Part shown: piece by piece, positions 43,546 through 51,525 of the stretch
Layout: each line of letters opens with the position of its first letter
Numbering within the stretch: the first letter of the stretch is position 1
Origin: Pseudonocardia hydrocarbonoxydans
Lineage (GTDB): Bacteria; Actinomycetota; Actinomycetes; Mycobacteriales; Pseudonocardiaceae
Assembly: GCF_006539565.1 (NCBI RefSeq)
Contig: NZ_BJNG01000005.1
Coordinates: forward strand, 62,001-126,000
Length of the DNA: 64,000 nucleotides
Direction of reading: 5' to 3'
Program-made: the position numbers and the translations under genes
The notes under the pieces: generated by a model
The model's input: only the letters and a program-made list of their open reading frames with translations
What the model was told of the DNA's origin: nothing
The model's database searches: none

Positions 43546-43590
43546 AATTACTGTCATTTCAAACTATGTTGATCGGAAGTAACTGTCAAC
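43546..43590 (-). promoter_or_regulatory. promoter/operator of the fmdB operon
   Basis: Reading minus, TTGACA (43589-43584) is followed after 17 nt by TAGTTT (43566-43561), a good vegetative promoter. Two copies of T-N-ACTGTCA on the plus strand (43548-43556 and 43580-43588, 32 bp apart) flank the -10. They are candidate sites for the divergent MarR protein. The region is A/T-rich compared with its surroundings. Confidence 0.65.
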
Positions 43591-43698
43591 CCTCCCGACC
43601 AGGGGAACCGGCAGGGTGAGTGCGTGATCGGGCCCGGCCTGGCGGCCGACGACCCCAGGAGCGATCATGTGTCCGGACCCGGGGGAAGGGGGCGGCAC

Positions 43699-44133
43699 GT
43701 GTCCGTGGTGCGCAGCGACGACGTGCGCCGCCCCGTACCGCTGGGCGACCTCGTGGGCCGCGTCGCGTACCGGATGACCCGTGAGGTCGAGCAGGAGCTC
43801 GCCGCCGCCGGGCTCAACATCGACCAGTGGCGCGTGCTGAACCTGCTCGCCGACGGGGCGGGGCACCCGATGAGCGAGATCGCCGAGCACGCGATGGTGC
43901 CCGCGCCGACGCTGACGAAGATCGTCGACCGGCTCGCCGACTCCGCGATGGTGTACCGGCGGGCCGACGCGGCCGACCGCAGGCGGGTCCTGGTCCTGCT
44001 CTCCGAGCGCGGCCGCGCCGTGTACGACGGGCTCGCGCCGGGCGTGGCCGCCGCGGAGGGCCGGATGTCCGGCGACCTCGACGCGGCCGAACGGAGGGCG
44101 CTGCGCCACCTGCTCGAGCGCCTGGCCGAGTAG
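43699..44133 (+). CDS. MarR-family regulator 1
   Basis: A 144-residue winged-helix regulator. The core is LNIDQWRVLNLLADGAGHPM, then MVPAPTLTKIVDRLADSAMV and DRRRVLVLLSERG in the wing. The GTG at 43699 has AAGGGGG upstream and gives the normal MarR length; the frame is open further upstream to 43624. It is divergent from the fmdB operon and the obvious candidate to control it. It is a close paralogue, of identical length, of the gene at 45092. Confidence 0.88.
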   Translation: MSVVRSDDVRRPVPLGDLVGRVAYRMTREVEQELAAAGLNIDQWRVLNLLADGAGHPMSEIAEHAMVPAPTLTKIVDRLADSAMVYRRADAADRRRVLVLLSERGRAVYDGLAPGVAAAEGRMSGDLDAAERRALRHLLERLAE

Positions 44134-44272
44134 CGCCGCAGCGGGCGGCCCGGCCCGGTCCCGGCCGCGAGCACCGCGCCGCTCCCGGCGATACCGCCCA
44201 CGACCGGTGCCGCGGGCGCGGGGAGCGGCACGACGGACCCGGCGGGGTCGGGTTCGCGCTCCGTCCGGGCCG

Positions 44273-44291
44273 GCACGCGACGCTCGCGTGC
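44273..44291. terminator. 8-bp hairpin between convergent genes
   Basis: GCACGCGA (44273-44280) and TCGCGTGC (44284-44291) are exact complements with a CGC loop. It lies between marR1 and the 208-residue gene, which converge. It is GC-rich with no U-run. Confidence 0.5.
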
Positions 44292-44332
44292 GGTCGGCGT
44301 GACGCGGTCGCGTCCGGGACGGAACGACGGGG

Positions 44333-44959
44333 TCACCTCGCGCCCCCCGGGTCCCCGGGCGCTCCCCGGCCCCCCGGGAACGCCGTCCCCCGGCCGGCGG
44401 CGCACCAGTCGGCGGTGCGCCGGTGCGTGCCGAGCCCGGCGACGACGAACTCGTCGCGCCGCCCGGCCGCGACCACCCCGAGGGTCCGCAGGGCGATCGA
44501 GATCGGCGCACGGGCCGACACGAACTCCTCCCGTGGACCCAGCAGCAAGGGGCCGCACACGAGCATCCCGGAGCTCCACACCGCCGCCGCCTGGCGGCCG
44601 TCCTGGCCGAGGTATTCGGCCTCGATCCAGGCGAGCGGTGCGCGCACCGAACCGGCCTCCAGCAGGGCGGCCAGCCCGGGGGTGAGCACGTCGAACCCCG
44701 ACTCCGGTCCGGTCAGCCACGTCCGCCTGTGGTGCGCGGCGTCGGGAGTGCCGCCCGGGAGCGGGCCCGTCCCCAGCACGCACAGCGAGGCGGGCGTGAT
44801 CCCGGCGGCCAGCGTGGCGGTGACCGGCAGCAGCCCGAGACCGGGCACGGCCAGCGGTACGACGCGCGCGTCCGGGTGCGCCGAGGCCAGGGTCTCCAGC
44901 ACCGGGAGGGACCCGACCACGGCGGACAACTCGTAGCGCAGGCCCTCGTCCGTGGCCAT
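44333..44959 (-). CDS. hypothetical protein of the amide region
   Basis: A 208-residue soluble protein that I do not recognise. It begins MATDEGLRYELSAVVGSLPV and contains ARVVPLAVPGLGLLPVT, AVWSSGMLVCGPLLLGPREE and EFVVAGLGTHRRTADWC. The tail is Gly/Pro-rich. A consensus ribosome-binding site (GGAGG, 7 nt) supports the ATG at 44959. It has its own TTGACA promoter sharing motifs with the fmdB promoter, and is divergent from the second MarR gene, so it is likely part of the same regulon. Confidence 0.7.
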   Translation of the reverse strand: MATDEGLRYELSAVVGSLPVLETLASAHPDARVVPLAVPGLGLLPVTATLAAGITPASLCVLGTGPLPGGTPDAAHHRRTWLTGPESGFDVLTPGLAALLEAGSVRAPLAWIEAEYLGQDGRQAAAVWSSGMLVCGPLLLGPREEFVSARAPISIALRTLGVVAAGRRDEFVVAGLGTHRRTADWCAAGRGTAFPGGRGAPGDPGGAR

Positions 44960-44979
44960 CGGCACCTCCGGTGTGTCGC

Positions 44980-45007
44980 GCATTACAGTCTATGTGAATA
45001 GTGTCAA
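44980..45007 (-). promoter_or_regulatory. promoter of the 208-residue gene
   Basis: Reading minus, TTGACA (45007-45002), 16 nt, TAATGC (44985-44980). On the plus strand TTACAGTC (44983-44990) and ATAGTGTCA (44998-45006) resemble the TNACTGTCA sites of the fmdB promoter. The divergent gene is MarR paralogue 2. Confidence 0.55.
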
Positions 45008-45091
45008 ACGAAAGTACATCGACACGATGACTGATTTACGATGGCGACGTGCGTTCGGCGGACCCGGCCGAGCCGGAACAGGGGGCGCCAG

Positions 45092-45526
45092 GTGACGACC
45101 AGCAGGCCCGAACATGTGGTGCGTGCCCCGCTGGACCGCCTGCTCGCGCAGGCGGAGCGGCTGGTCTCCCGCCGGATCGAGCCCACGCTCGCCGACGCGG
45201 GGCTCACCGTCGACCAGTGGCGCGTGCTGCACCTGCTGGCCGACGGGTCCGGGCGCACGATGTCCGCGATCGCCGCGGCCGTCGCCGTCCCCGGCCCCAC
45301 CCTGACCAAGGTCGTCGACCGGCTGGTCGACGCGGCCGCGGTCTATCGGCTCCCCGACGTGCAGGACCGCAGGCGCGTGCTGGTGCTCCTCTCCGAGGAC
45401 GGACGCGCCACGCACGACCGGCTCGCACCGCTCGTGCGCGCCCTCGAGGCGGAGGTGCTCAGCACCCTCGGACCCGACGCCGCGTTGCTGCTCGACCTGC
45501 TCGACCGGCTCGCGGCCCGAACGTGA
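45092..45526 (+). CDS. MarR-family regulator 2
   Basis: A 144-residue winged-helix protein paralogous to regulator 1: LTVDQWRVLHLLADGSGRTM, VPGPTLTKVVDRLVDAAAVY, DRRRVLVLLSEDG. Both genes have 145 codons. The GTG at 45092 follows an AGGGGG-type site. It is divergent from the 208-residue gene and convergent with the AmiC-like gene, so each paralogue guards one divergent promoter of the amide region. Confidence 0.88.
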   Translation: MTTSRPEHVVRAPLDRLLAQAERLVSRRIEPTLADAGLTVDQWRVLHLLADGSGRTMSAIAAAVAVPGPTLTKVVDRLVDAAAVYRLPDVQDRRRVLVLLSEDGRATHDRLAPLVRALEAEVLSTLGPDAALLLDLLDRLAART

Positions 45527-45547
45527 TCGACCGGCTCCACCCGCGGG

Positions 45548-46612
45548 TCACACGCCGCCGCTGATCTCCGCCAGCACGTCGAACTCCAGGCCGTCGGCCC
45601 GGGCCAGGTAGATGCGCTGGAGCAGGTGCCGGTTCCGTACCTGCACCGCGCCGCGCGGACCCTCGTAGGCGACCGAGTCGGACACGCAGCTCATCGCCGG
45701 GACATCCGTGCTGCCCGCGGCGGCCGCGAGGTGCGACAGCAGCGTGATGCCCTCGAAGCAGGACTCACCGGGGGAGGTGATCGCGGGAGCGGTCGGGCCC
45801 ATCCGGGCGAGGTAGCGGCGCTCGAAGTCCAGCCCGTGCGCGGTGCCCAGCGCCTCGAAGAAGCCGGCCGCCGAGTACAGCTCCTCGGTGTTCGCGGCGC
45901 CCGTCGCGAGCAGCATGTTCTCGTCCATCAGCGGGCTCAGCCGCACGCACCGGTCGTTCAGGCGCATCTCGGTGAAGGCCCGGTTGAACTGGACCGCGTC
46001 CGAACCCAGCAGGAACATCAGCACACCCTGGGCGTGCGAGCGCTCCACCCGGCGCAGGGCCGGACCGAACTCCTGGGTGCCCAGGTCCACGTAGACCTCG
46101 TCGCGGATCTCCGCCCCGACCGAGCCCGCGTACGCCCGGGCCGCCCGCGCGGAGGCCCGCGGCCACACGTAGTCGCTTCCGACGAGGCACCAGGACCGCA
46201 CGCCGAGCTCGCGGGCCATCCACGCCATCGCGGGACGCACCTGACCCGCCGGGGTCTCCCCGGTGAGGAACACCCCGGGGGTGCGCTCACCCCCCTCGTA
46301 GAGTGCGGTGTAGATGTAGGGCACGCGACCGCGCAGCCGCGACGCCACCGCCTGGCGGACCGCCGAGGTGTGCCACCCGCTCACCGCGGACACCGATCCC
46401 GACGCGACCATCGAGTCGACCTCGGTGGCCACCTCCAGCGGCGACCGGCCCCCGTCCACGGCTCGCAGCCGGACCTCCCGGCCGAGGATGCCGCCGACCT
46501 CGTTGATCTCCGAGACCGCCAGCCGGCCGCTCGCCCAGCACGACGGGCCGTAGATCCCGGACGGCCCGCTACCGGGCACGACGAAGGCGACATCGAGCAC
46601 GTCCGTGGCCAT
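45548..46612 (-). CDS. AmiC-like cytosolic amide-binding protein
   Basis: A 354-residue periplasmic-binding-fold protein (Peripla_BP, AmiC/UrtA/FmdD group). VAFVVPGSGPSGIYGPSCWA, INEVGGILGREVRLRAVDGG, GVFLTGETPAGQVRPAMAWM and WCLVGSDYVWPR are typical. It has no signal peptide, as in AmiC, which acts inside the cell as the amide sensor of the amidase operon. No AmiR-type antiterminator partner is seen. GGGAGG precedes the ATG. Confidence 0.85.
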   Translation of the reverse strand: MATDVLDVAFVVPGSGPSGIYGPSCWASGRLAVSEINEVGGILGREVRLRAVDGGRSPLEVATEVDSMVASGSVSAVSGWHTSAVRQAVASRLRGRVPYIYTALYEGGERTPGVFLTGETPAGQVRPAMAWMARELGVRSWCLVGSDYVWPRASARAARAYAGSVGAEIRDEVYVDLGTQEFGPALRRVERSHAQGVLMFLLGSDAVQFNRAFTEMRLNDRCVRLSPLMDENMLLATGAANTEELYSAAGFFEALGTAHGLDFERRYLARMGPTAPAITSPGESCFEGITLLSHLAAAAGSTDVPAMSCVSDSVAYEGPRGAVQVRNRHLLQRIYLARADGLEFDVLAEISGGV

Positions 46613-46752
46613 CCGGCCTCCCCAGCTCTTCGGGTGCGACCTCTCCCGATGCGGTGAGCGCCCAGTCTGCGACCGGCGTGTTGCGGTGAGATAGACAACG
46701 GCTGCGCCGATCGAGTGGTCACTGCGCAGCTACGTGTGTTAAGTAGGCCACC

Positions 46753-47151
46753 ATGTCCCCCCGCCGCGCCAGACCGGTCACCGACGGCTGCACCGTGACC
46801 GTCTGTCGCGGGTGCTGCTGCGGCACCGAACGCAAGCACCCCGGCGTCGACCACACCGGCCAGGTGGCCGCCCTCGTCGCCGGAGTCGGTGACGCCGGGC
46901 GGGTCCGGGTGACCGACTGCCTCGACGCCTGCGAGCGGTCCAACGTCGTGGTGGTCGGCCCCTCCCCCGCAGGCAGACGCGCCGGGGCGCGGCCGACGTG
47001 GCTGGCCAACGTCCTGCACCCGGAGACCGTGGCCGAGGTCGTCGACTGGGTGCGCGGCGGCGGGCCCGGCGTCGGCGACCCGCCCGGCCTGCTCGACCTC
47101 TGCGTGTTCACGCCCTCGCGCCGGGCCCGCATGGAAGCCGGCGAGATCTGA
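46753..47151 (+). CDS. (2Fe-2S) ferredoxin-like thioredoxin-fold protein
   Basis: A 132-residue protein with cysteines in VTVCRGCCCGTERKHPG and DCLDACERSNVVVVGPS, the four-Cys layout of thioredoxin-like [2Fe-2S] ferredoxins. Actinobacterial relatives are small stand-alone proteins beside iron or cobalamin genes, as here (FhuF-type and cobalt transporter genes follow). The physiological electron partner is not evident. Confidence 0.82.
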   Translation: MSPRRARPVTDGCTVTVCRGCCCGTERKHPGVDHTGQVAALVAGVGDAGRVRVTDCLDACERSNVVVVGPSPAGRRAGARPTWLANVLHPETVAEVVDWVRGGGPGVGDPPGLLDLCVFTPSRRARMEAGEI

Positions 47152-47158
47152 GCAAGAA

Positions 47159-47174
47159 ACTTCCGTTCGGAAGT
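47159..47174. promoter_or_regulatory. palindrome upstream of the SseB-like gene
   Basis: ACTTCCG-TT-CGGAAGT, a perfect 7-bp inverted repeat with a two-base centre, directly before TATTAAG and 14 nt from the ATG at 47189. It has the size of a TetR or MarR-type operator; it could also act as a small hairpin after the ferredoxin gene. Confidence 0.5.
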
Positions 47175-47188
47175 ATTAAGCTGGCAGC

Positions 47189-47596
47189 ATGGACCCCGAC
47201 GTGGACGAGCTCGCCGCGCAGGCCCGCACCGACCCGGCCGGGTCGGACCTCGCCCGGCTCTGGCGGGCCGTCTACGGGCTGGGCCGCTGGTGGCTGCTCC
47301 CCACCGGTGACCTCACCGATCCCCGGCCGATGCTCGGCGTGGCCGGCGGGCGGCGCTACCTGCTGGCGTTCACCAGCGAGCGGCACGTGACGAGGTTCGC
47401 CGACGCCCGCGACGGGACCGGGAGCGGGCGCGACACCGCCGCCCTGACGATCACGCCCGCGGAGCTCACCGGGATGGCCGAGACCCTCGGCCGGTCCGGG
47501 ATCGCCGGGGTCCTGTTCGACCAGGGGGTGCACGACCTGGTCGCCCCGGTCGCCGCGCTGCCGGCGATGTGGGCACGGTTCGGCTCCGCGGAGTGA
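47189..47596 (+). CDS. hypothetical protein, SseB-like
   Basis: A 135-residue soluble protein. The stretch DPRPMLGVAGGRRYLLAFTS and on to ERHVTRFADA resembles the N-terminal part of SseB-family proteins, which in actinobacteria are uncharacterised and unrelated to secretion. The C-terminal part (GVLFDQGVHDLVAPVAALPA) also fits. The start is the ATG at 47189; a palindrome lies just upstream. Convergent with the FhuF-type gene, 7 bp apart. Confidence 0.6.
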   Translation: MDPDVDELAAQARTDPAGSDLARLWRAVYGLGRWWLLPTGDLTDPRPMLGVAGGRRYLLAFTSERHVTRFADARDGTGSGRDTAALTITPAELTGMAETLGRSGIAGVLFDQGVHDLVAPVAALPAMWARFGSAE

Positions 47597-47603
47597 CCGG
47601 GTC

Positions 47604-48377
47604 TCAGCGGCGGGGGTGGGCCGCCGCGTAGGCGGCGGTGGCCCGCTCGAACAGCGCGGCGGTCGTCGACGGCGCCAGTACGGGGCAGCTGCTGCAGTAC
47701 GGCTGCTCCCTGGCCCGGTTGACCGCGGTGCGGAAAGCCAGGCAGCAGCTCCGCCGTCGCACGTACATCCACGGCTCGCCCCCGACGCGCCGGGCGCGCA
47801 CCTCCACCAGGTCGGCCCAGCCGGGCACCCGGTCCAGCCAGGCGAGGGCGTCGTCCACGTGGGCCGCCCGGTCCGCCCTCGGCCAGGACATGTGCAGCAA
47901 CGCGCTCGCCACCGCGTTGGCCACCGCCCCGCGCAGCACCCGGCGCCCGGCCCGAGCCCTGCGGTGCAGCGTGTCGGCGACCGGGTCGAGGTTGCCGGCC
48001 AACAGCCGGTGCAGCACGGCGTCCTCGCCCGCCGGCCCGGACAGGGGTTCCGGCGCGCCGGCGAAGGCCAGCCTGCGCAGCACACCCCCCTCGAGGAGAA
48101 CCCGGACGCGGGCCGGCCGGGGGTCGAGCAGCGCGTGGTCGCGGTGCAGGGCGGCCAGCACCGGCGCGACCAGCCGCTGGGCGTACCGCTCGAACTGCAC
48201 GCCGGCGGCCACCGCGGGACTCGTGGTGCCGAGCGCCGACGCCGCGGCGGCCAGTGCGGCCGGCCCGAAGAGTTCCGGCACCTCCAGCCAGCCGGGCCCG
48301 GTGGGGACACCCAGCCGCGCGACGAACCGGTCACCGAGGGCGGCCACGCCGGTGAGCACCTCCGGCTCCCCCGTCAT
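47604..48377 (-). CDS. FhuF-type (2Fe-2S) iron-reductase-like protein
   Basis: A 257-residue protein with the FhuF C-terminal iron-sulphur motif: RRRSCCLAFRT followed about 12 residues later by YCSSCPV (C-C ... C-x2-C). FhuF proteins reduce siderophore-bound Fe(III) in the cytosol. The ATG at 48377 has GGGAGG upstream; the longer frame adds a low-complexity Ser/Ala tail and is rejected. No siderophore genes are nearby. Confidence 0.87.
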   Translation of the reverse strand: MTGEPEVLTGVAALGDRFVARLGVPTGPGWLEVPELFGPAALAAAASALGTTSPAVAAGVQFERYAQRLVAPVLAALHRDHALLDPRPARVRVLLEGGVLRRLAFAGAPEPLSGPAGEDAVLHRLLAGNLDPVADTLHRRARAGRRVLRGAVANAVASALLHMSWPRADRAAHVDDALAWLDRVPGWADLVEVRARRVGGEPWMYVRRRSCCLAFRTAVNRAREQPYCSSCPVLAPSTTAALFERATAAYAAAHPRR

Positions 48378-48417
48378 CGCCGACCTCCCGGCCCCGAGTC
48401 CCTCGGCCCGGAGCTCC

Positions 48418-48732
48418 TCAGCCCTCGATGACGCGGTGCTCGCGCTGCTCGAGCTCGGGGCGGTCGGGCCGGAACCGGCTGACGTCCTCACGCTTCTTGG
48501 GCAGCCGGTCGTTGGCGATCAGCACCGCCATCCAGGGCAGCGGGATCGACAGGACGAGCAGGGTGACCGCGAGCCAGGGAATCGTGTAGAACACCGCGGC
48601 CAGGATCATCAACGGGATGCGCAGACCCATCATGATCTTGTATCGGTGTTTGCGTGCGGCGAGCTCCTGTTCGTAGGACATCGCCGCGTCCGTGATCAGG
48701 ACCGGGTTCGCCGCATGCTGCGGGTCGGCCAC
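48418..48732 (-). CDS. DUF3099 membrane protein
   Basis: A 104-residue protein with two adjacent membrane helices (about residues 33-52 and 55-75: GLRIPLMILAAVFYTIPWLA). The helices are flanked by a charged N-terminus (SYEQELAARKHRYKIM) and an acidic/basic tail (EQREHRVIEG), the DUF3099 pattern. The GTG at 48732 has AAGGAGG upstream. Function unknown. Confidence 0.87.
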   Translation of the reverse strand: MADPQHAANPVLITDAAMSYEQELAARKHRYKIMMGLRIPLMILAAVFYTIPWLAVTLLVLSIPLPWMAVLIANDRLPKKREDVSRFRPDRPELEQREHRVIEG

Positions 48733-48794
48733 GGTGCCTCCTTCGCGTGCCTCGCCGGCGGCGCCGGACACCGGCGGTGACCACGGGAACCGGG

Positions 48795-49691
48795 TCACTC
48801 GACCGCCGCTGACCATGGTGCCACCCGCCCCGTCGCGGCGCCTGTCGACCCGGCCGGGGCGCCGGTGGCGTGCACCACCGCGTCGGTCACCGCGTGCAGC
48901 TCGGCGGCGGTGCGGGGGCGCGCGTCGGACCCGGCCGCCGCGAGCAGGCGGTGCACCGCGGGCGCCCAGGCCGGGCCCAGCCGGGCCGCGCGGAGCAGGT
49001 CGGCGTCGCCGAGGACGGCCGAGGTCTCCCCCGTCACCACCCGCCCGCCGACGACGACCGCCACCTCGTCGGCGAAGCGGTGCGCGAGGTCGACGTCGTG
49101 GGTGGACAGCACCGGGGTCGTGCCGGTGGCGTGCAGCGCGTCGAGGGTGACGAGCAGCTCCTCGACCCCCGCCGGGTCGAGCCCGGCGGTGGGCTCGTCG
49201 AGCACCAGCAGCCGGGGCGCCATCGCGACGGCCCCGGCGATCGCCACCCGCTTCTTCTGGCCGAACGACAGCAGGTGCGTGGGCCGGTCGACGAGCTCGG
49301 TGATCCCCAGTGCCGCCAGCGCCCCGTCGACGCGGGCCCGCACCTCGTCGGGGGCGAGTCCGAGGTTGACCGGCCCGAACGAGACGTCCTGCCCGACGTC
49401 GGCGGAGAACAGCTGGTCGTCGGGGTCCTGCAGGACCAGCTGCACCTGGCTGCGCAGCGCGGTGAGCCCCCGCCGGGTGCGGACGACGGGCGCGCCGTCG
49501 AGCAGCACCTGGCCCGCCGAGGGCGCGAGCGCGCCCGCGAGGAGCCGGAACAGGGTGGTCTTGCCGCCGCCGTTGGGCCCCAGTACGGCGACGCGGCGGC
49601 CGGCGTGCAGGGCGAGGTCGGCGCCGTCGAGCACCGGGCGCCCGGGCTCGTAGGCGAAGCCGACGCCGCGGGCGGCGAGCACCGGCGTCAC
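48795..49691 (-). CDS. cbiO: cobalt ECF transporter ATPase
   Basis: A 298-residue ABC ATPase with Walker A LGPNGGGKTTLFRLL, signature LLSFGQKKRVAIAGA, Walker B LLVLDEPTAGLD and H-loop STHDVDLA. It matches CbiO of the CbiMNQO energy-coupling-factor transporter for Co2+. It overlaps cbiQ by GTGA. The C-terminal extension of about 70 residues (HRLLAAAGSDARPRTAAEL) is longer than in the shortest CbiO proteins. Confidence 0.92.
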   Translation of the reverse strand: MTPVLAARGVGFAYEPGRPVLDGADLALHAGRRVAVLGPNGGGKTTLFRLLAGALAPSAGQVLLDGAPVVRTRRGLTALRSQVQLVLQDPDDQLFSADVGQDVSFGPVNLGLAPDEVRARVDGALAALGITELVDRPTHLLSFGQKKRVAIAGAVAMAPRLLVLDEPTAGLDPAGVEELLVTLDALHATGTTPVLSTHDVDLAHRFADEVAVVVGGRVVTGETSAVLGDADLLRAARLGPAWAPAVHRLLAAAGSDARPRTAAELHAVTDAVVHATGAPAGSTGAATGRVAPWSAAVE

Positions 49692-50422
49692 GCGAGCACC
49701 AGCGCGGCGGCGACGACGGCGGTGACCAGGGCCGCCGAGGCCACCAGGAACGGCACCGAGAGCGGCCGGTCGTCGACCTGGACGCGCAGCGAGCCGGTGT
49801 AGCCACGCAGCGCGAGGCCCTGCTCCAGGCGGCGGGCCCGGTCGAAGGACCCGAGGAAGATCGCGGCGGCCTGGCCCGCGACGCAGCGGTAGGTGGTGCG
49901 CCAGGTGCGGAACCCGAGCCGGCCCGCCTGCGCCTCGCGCACGGTGCCCGCGGTGGCCAGCAGCAGGAACAGCAGCCGGTAGACCAGCGCCGCCACCTCG
50001 GTGACGGCCGGGGGCACGCCGAGGCGCTCCAGCCGCGGCAGGGCGTCGGCCAGCGGGGTGCTGGCGGCGAACAGGACCAGGCACAGCAGCGCGGCCGTGG
50101 CCCGCCCGGCGAGCGCGAGCGCCGCGCCGAGCCCCTCGGGCGCCCAGCGGACCAGCGGGTCGCCCCCGACCGCGACCAGCAGCGGCACCGACCCGACGAC
50201 GACGAACGCCATCGGCGCCCGTACCGCCCGAACTACCTGGCGGGGCCGCAGCCGCAACGGGCCGAGCAGGATCGCCGACGCGGCCAGCCCGACGAGCAGC
50301 GCCCCGGGCCACGGCGGCAGGGCGACCGCCGCCCCCACCAGCCCCAGCGCCAGCAGCGCCTTCTCCCCCGGGTGGCGCCGCCGCCACGGGTTGGTGTGGG
50401 CCAGGGTGTCCAGGCCCGGCAT
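49688..50422 (-). CDS. cbiQ: cobalt ECF transporter T component
   Basis: A 244-residue integral membrane protein (CbiQ). It has about six helices; AEGL-like contact helices ending in DRARRLEQGLALRGY carry the Ala-Arg-Gly signatures that bind CbiO. TNPWRRRHPGEKALLALGLV at the N-terminus is typical. It overlaps cbiN (TGATG) and cbiO. Confidence 0.92.
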   Translation of the reverse strand: MPGLDTLAHTNPWRRRHPGEKALLALGLVGAAVALPPWPGALLVGLAASAILLGPLRLRPRQVVRAVRAPMAFVVVGSVPLLVAVGGDPLVRWAPEGLGAALALAGRATAALLCLVLFAASTPLADALPRLERLGVPPAVTEVAALVYRLLFLLLATAGTVREAQAGRLGFRTWRTTYRCVAGQAAAIFLGSFDRARRLEQGLALRGYTGSLRVQVDDRPLSVPFLVASAALVTAVVAAALVLA

Positions 50423-50736
50423 CAGGTGGGGTCGTCGGGGGCCGGCACGCGCGAGGCCAGGCGACGGCGGGTCGTGAGCGAGCCGAACAGGTAGCCGAGG
50501 AAGCCGGCGCCGATCGCGGCCTGCAGCGCGAACAGCGTGGACGCCGTCTCGGACTCCGGCTCGAACAGCGGCGTGAACCACGGCTCGAAGCCGGGGTTGT
50601 CGGCCTCGATCTGCTCGACGGCCAGCCCGTCGGCCCCGCCGAACTCGGTCTCGCTGCCGATGAACACCAGCGGGACCACCGCGATGACGAGCACCGCGAG
50701 CACGAGCAGCCAGTTGACCAGCGTGGAGCGCGACAT
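50422..50736 (-). CDS. cbiN: cobalt transporter small subunit
   Basis: A 104-residue CbiN with two transmembrane helices (about 8-27 and 68-87) around an extracytoplasmic loop containing GSETEFGGADGLAVEQIEA and NPGFEPWFTPLFEPES. It is needed for Co2+ transport with CbiM. It lies 1 bp downstream of cbiM. Confidence 0.92.
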   Translation of the reverse strand: MSRSTLVNWLLVLAVLVIAVVPLVFIGSETEFGGADGLAVEQIEADNPGFEPWFTPLFEPESETASTLFALQAAIGAGFLGYLFGSLTTRRRLASRVPAPDDPT

Positions 50737-50737
50737 C

Positions 50738-51430
50738 TCAGACCTCCTGCGGGGCGGACGTGGTGGCGGGCCGGCGCAGCACGCCGAGGCGGCGCAGCTC
50801 GTCGGGGCTGACCTTCACCAGCAGCCGCACGATGAGCACGGTGAGCAGCCCCTCGCAGACCGCGAGCGGGATCTGGGTGACCGAGAAGATGGTGCCGAAC
50901 TTGACGACCGAGCCGAGCACGCCCGACGTGGCGTCGGGGTAGGCCAGCGCGAGCTGCACCGAGGTCGTGGAGTAGGTGGCGAGGTCGGCCAGCGAGGCCG
51001 CGAGGAAGACCCCGACCGACAACCCGCCGCCCAGCCTGCGGACCAGCACGAACACCGCGTAGGCGACCCACGGCCCGACGATCGCCATCGAGAACGCGTT
51101 GGCACCCAGCGTCGTGATGCCGCCGTGGGCGATCAGCAGGGCCTGGAACACCAGCACGATCGTGCCCAGCAGGGCCATCACCGGGGGCCGGAACAGGATC
51201 GCCCCCAGCCCGGTGCCGGTGGGGTGCGAGCTCGACCCGGTGACCGAGGGGATCTTCAGCGCGGACAGCACGAACGCGAACGCGCCGGCCGCGCCGAGCA
51301 GCAGCTTGGTGTCGGGGTCCTCGCGGACCTGCTTCACGACCGCCCGGGCCCCGTGGACGACGAACGGGGCGGCCACGACCGTCCAGGCGGCCGCGTGCAG
51401 CGGCGGGAGGTACCCCTCGGCGATGTGCAT
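50738..51430 (-). CDS. cbiM: cobalt-binding S component
   Basis: A 230-residue membrane protein that begins [13 protein letters not shown]. The invariant Met-His N-terminus forms the Co2+ site once the chain is processed or extended across the membrane. [18 protein letters not shown] with another His and about six helices confirm CbiM. It is the first gene of the cbiMNQO operon, preceded by an ArsR-type operator rather than a cobalamin riboswitch. Confidence 0.93.
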   Translation of the reverse strand: MHIAEGYLPPLHAAAWTVVAAPFVVHGARAVVKQVREDPDTKLLLGAAGAFAFVLSALKIPSVTGSSSHPTGTGLGAILFRPPVMALLGTIVLVFQALLIAHGGITTLGANAFSMAIVGPWVAYAVFVLVRRLGGGLSVGVFLAASLADLATYSTTSVQLALAYPDATSGVLGSVVKFGTIFSVTQIPLAVCEGLLTVLIVRLLVKVSPDELRRLGVLRRPATTSAPQEV

Positions 51431-51500
51431 GACGGCTCCCGGGGGTCGCGGCGTGGACGGTCGGTCGACCCTAGGTCCGCGGTGCCGCGACCTGCAAGCC

Positions 51501-51514
51501 TGAACAGGTCTTCA
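51501..51514 (-). promoter_or_regulatory. ArsR/SmtB-type operator upstream of cbiM
   Basis: TGAACAGGTCTTCA, a TGAA-N6-TTCA site as in SmtB operators, lies 71 bp upstream of the cbiM start and 11 bp downstream of the arsR stop. A further GTTCA half-site (51524-51528) forms a wider repeat. It is the likely binding site of the adjacent regulator. Confidence 0.65.
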
Positions 51515-51525
51515 TTTGTTGACGT

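Noticed and set aside
43624-43698. Longer N-terminus for MarR regulator 1 from GTG 43624
   Set aside because: The GTG at 43699 has a proper ribosome-binding site and gives the same length as the paralogue at 45092.
51431-51525. Cobalamin riboswitch upstream of cbiM
   Set aside because: The gap is only 95 bp and lacks the B12-box sequence; an ArsR-type operator is there instead.
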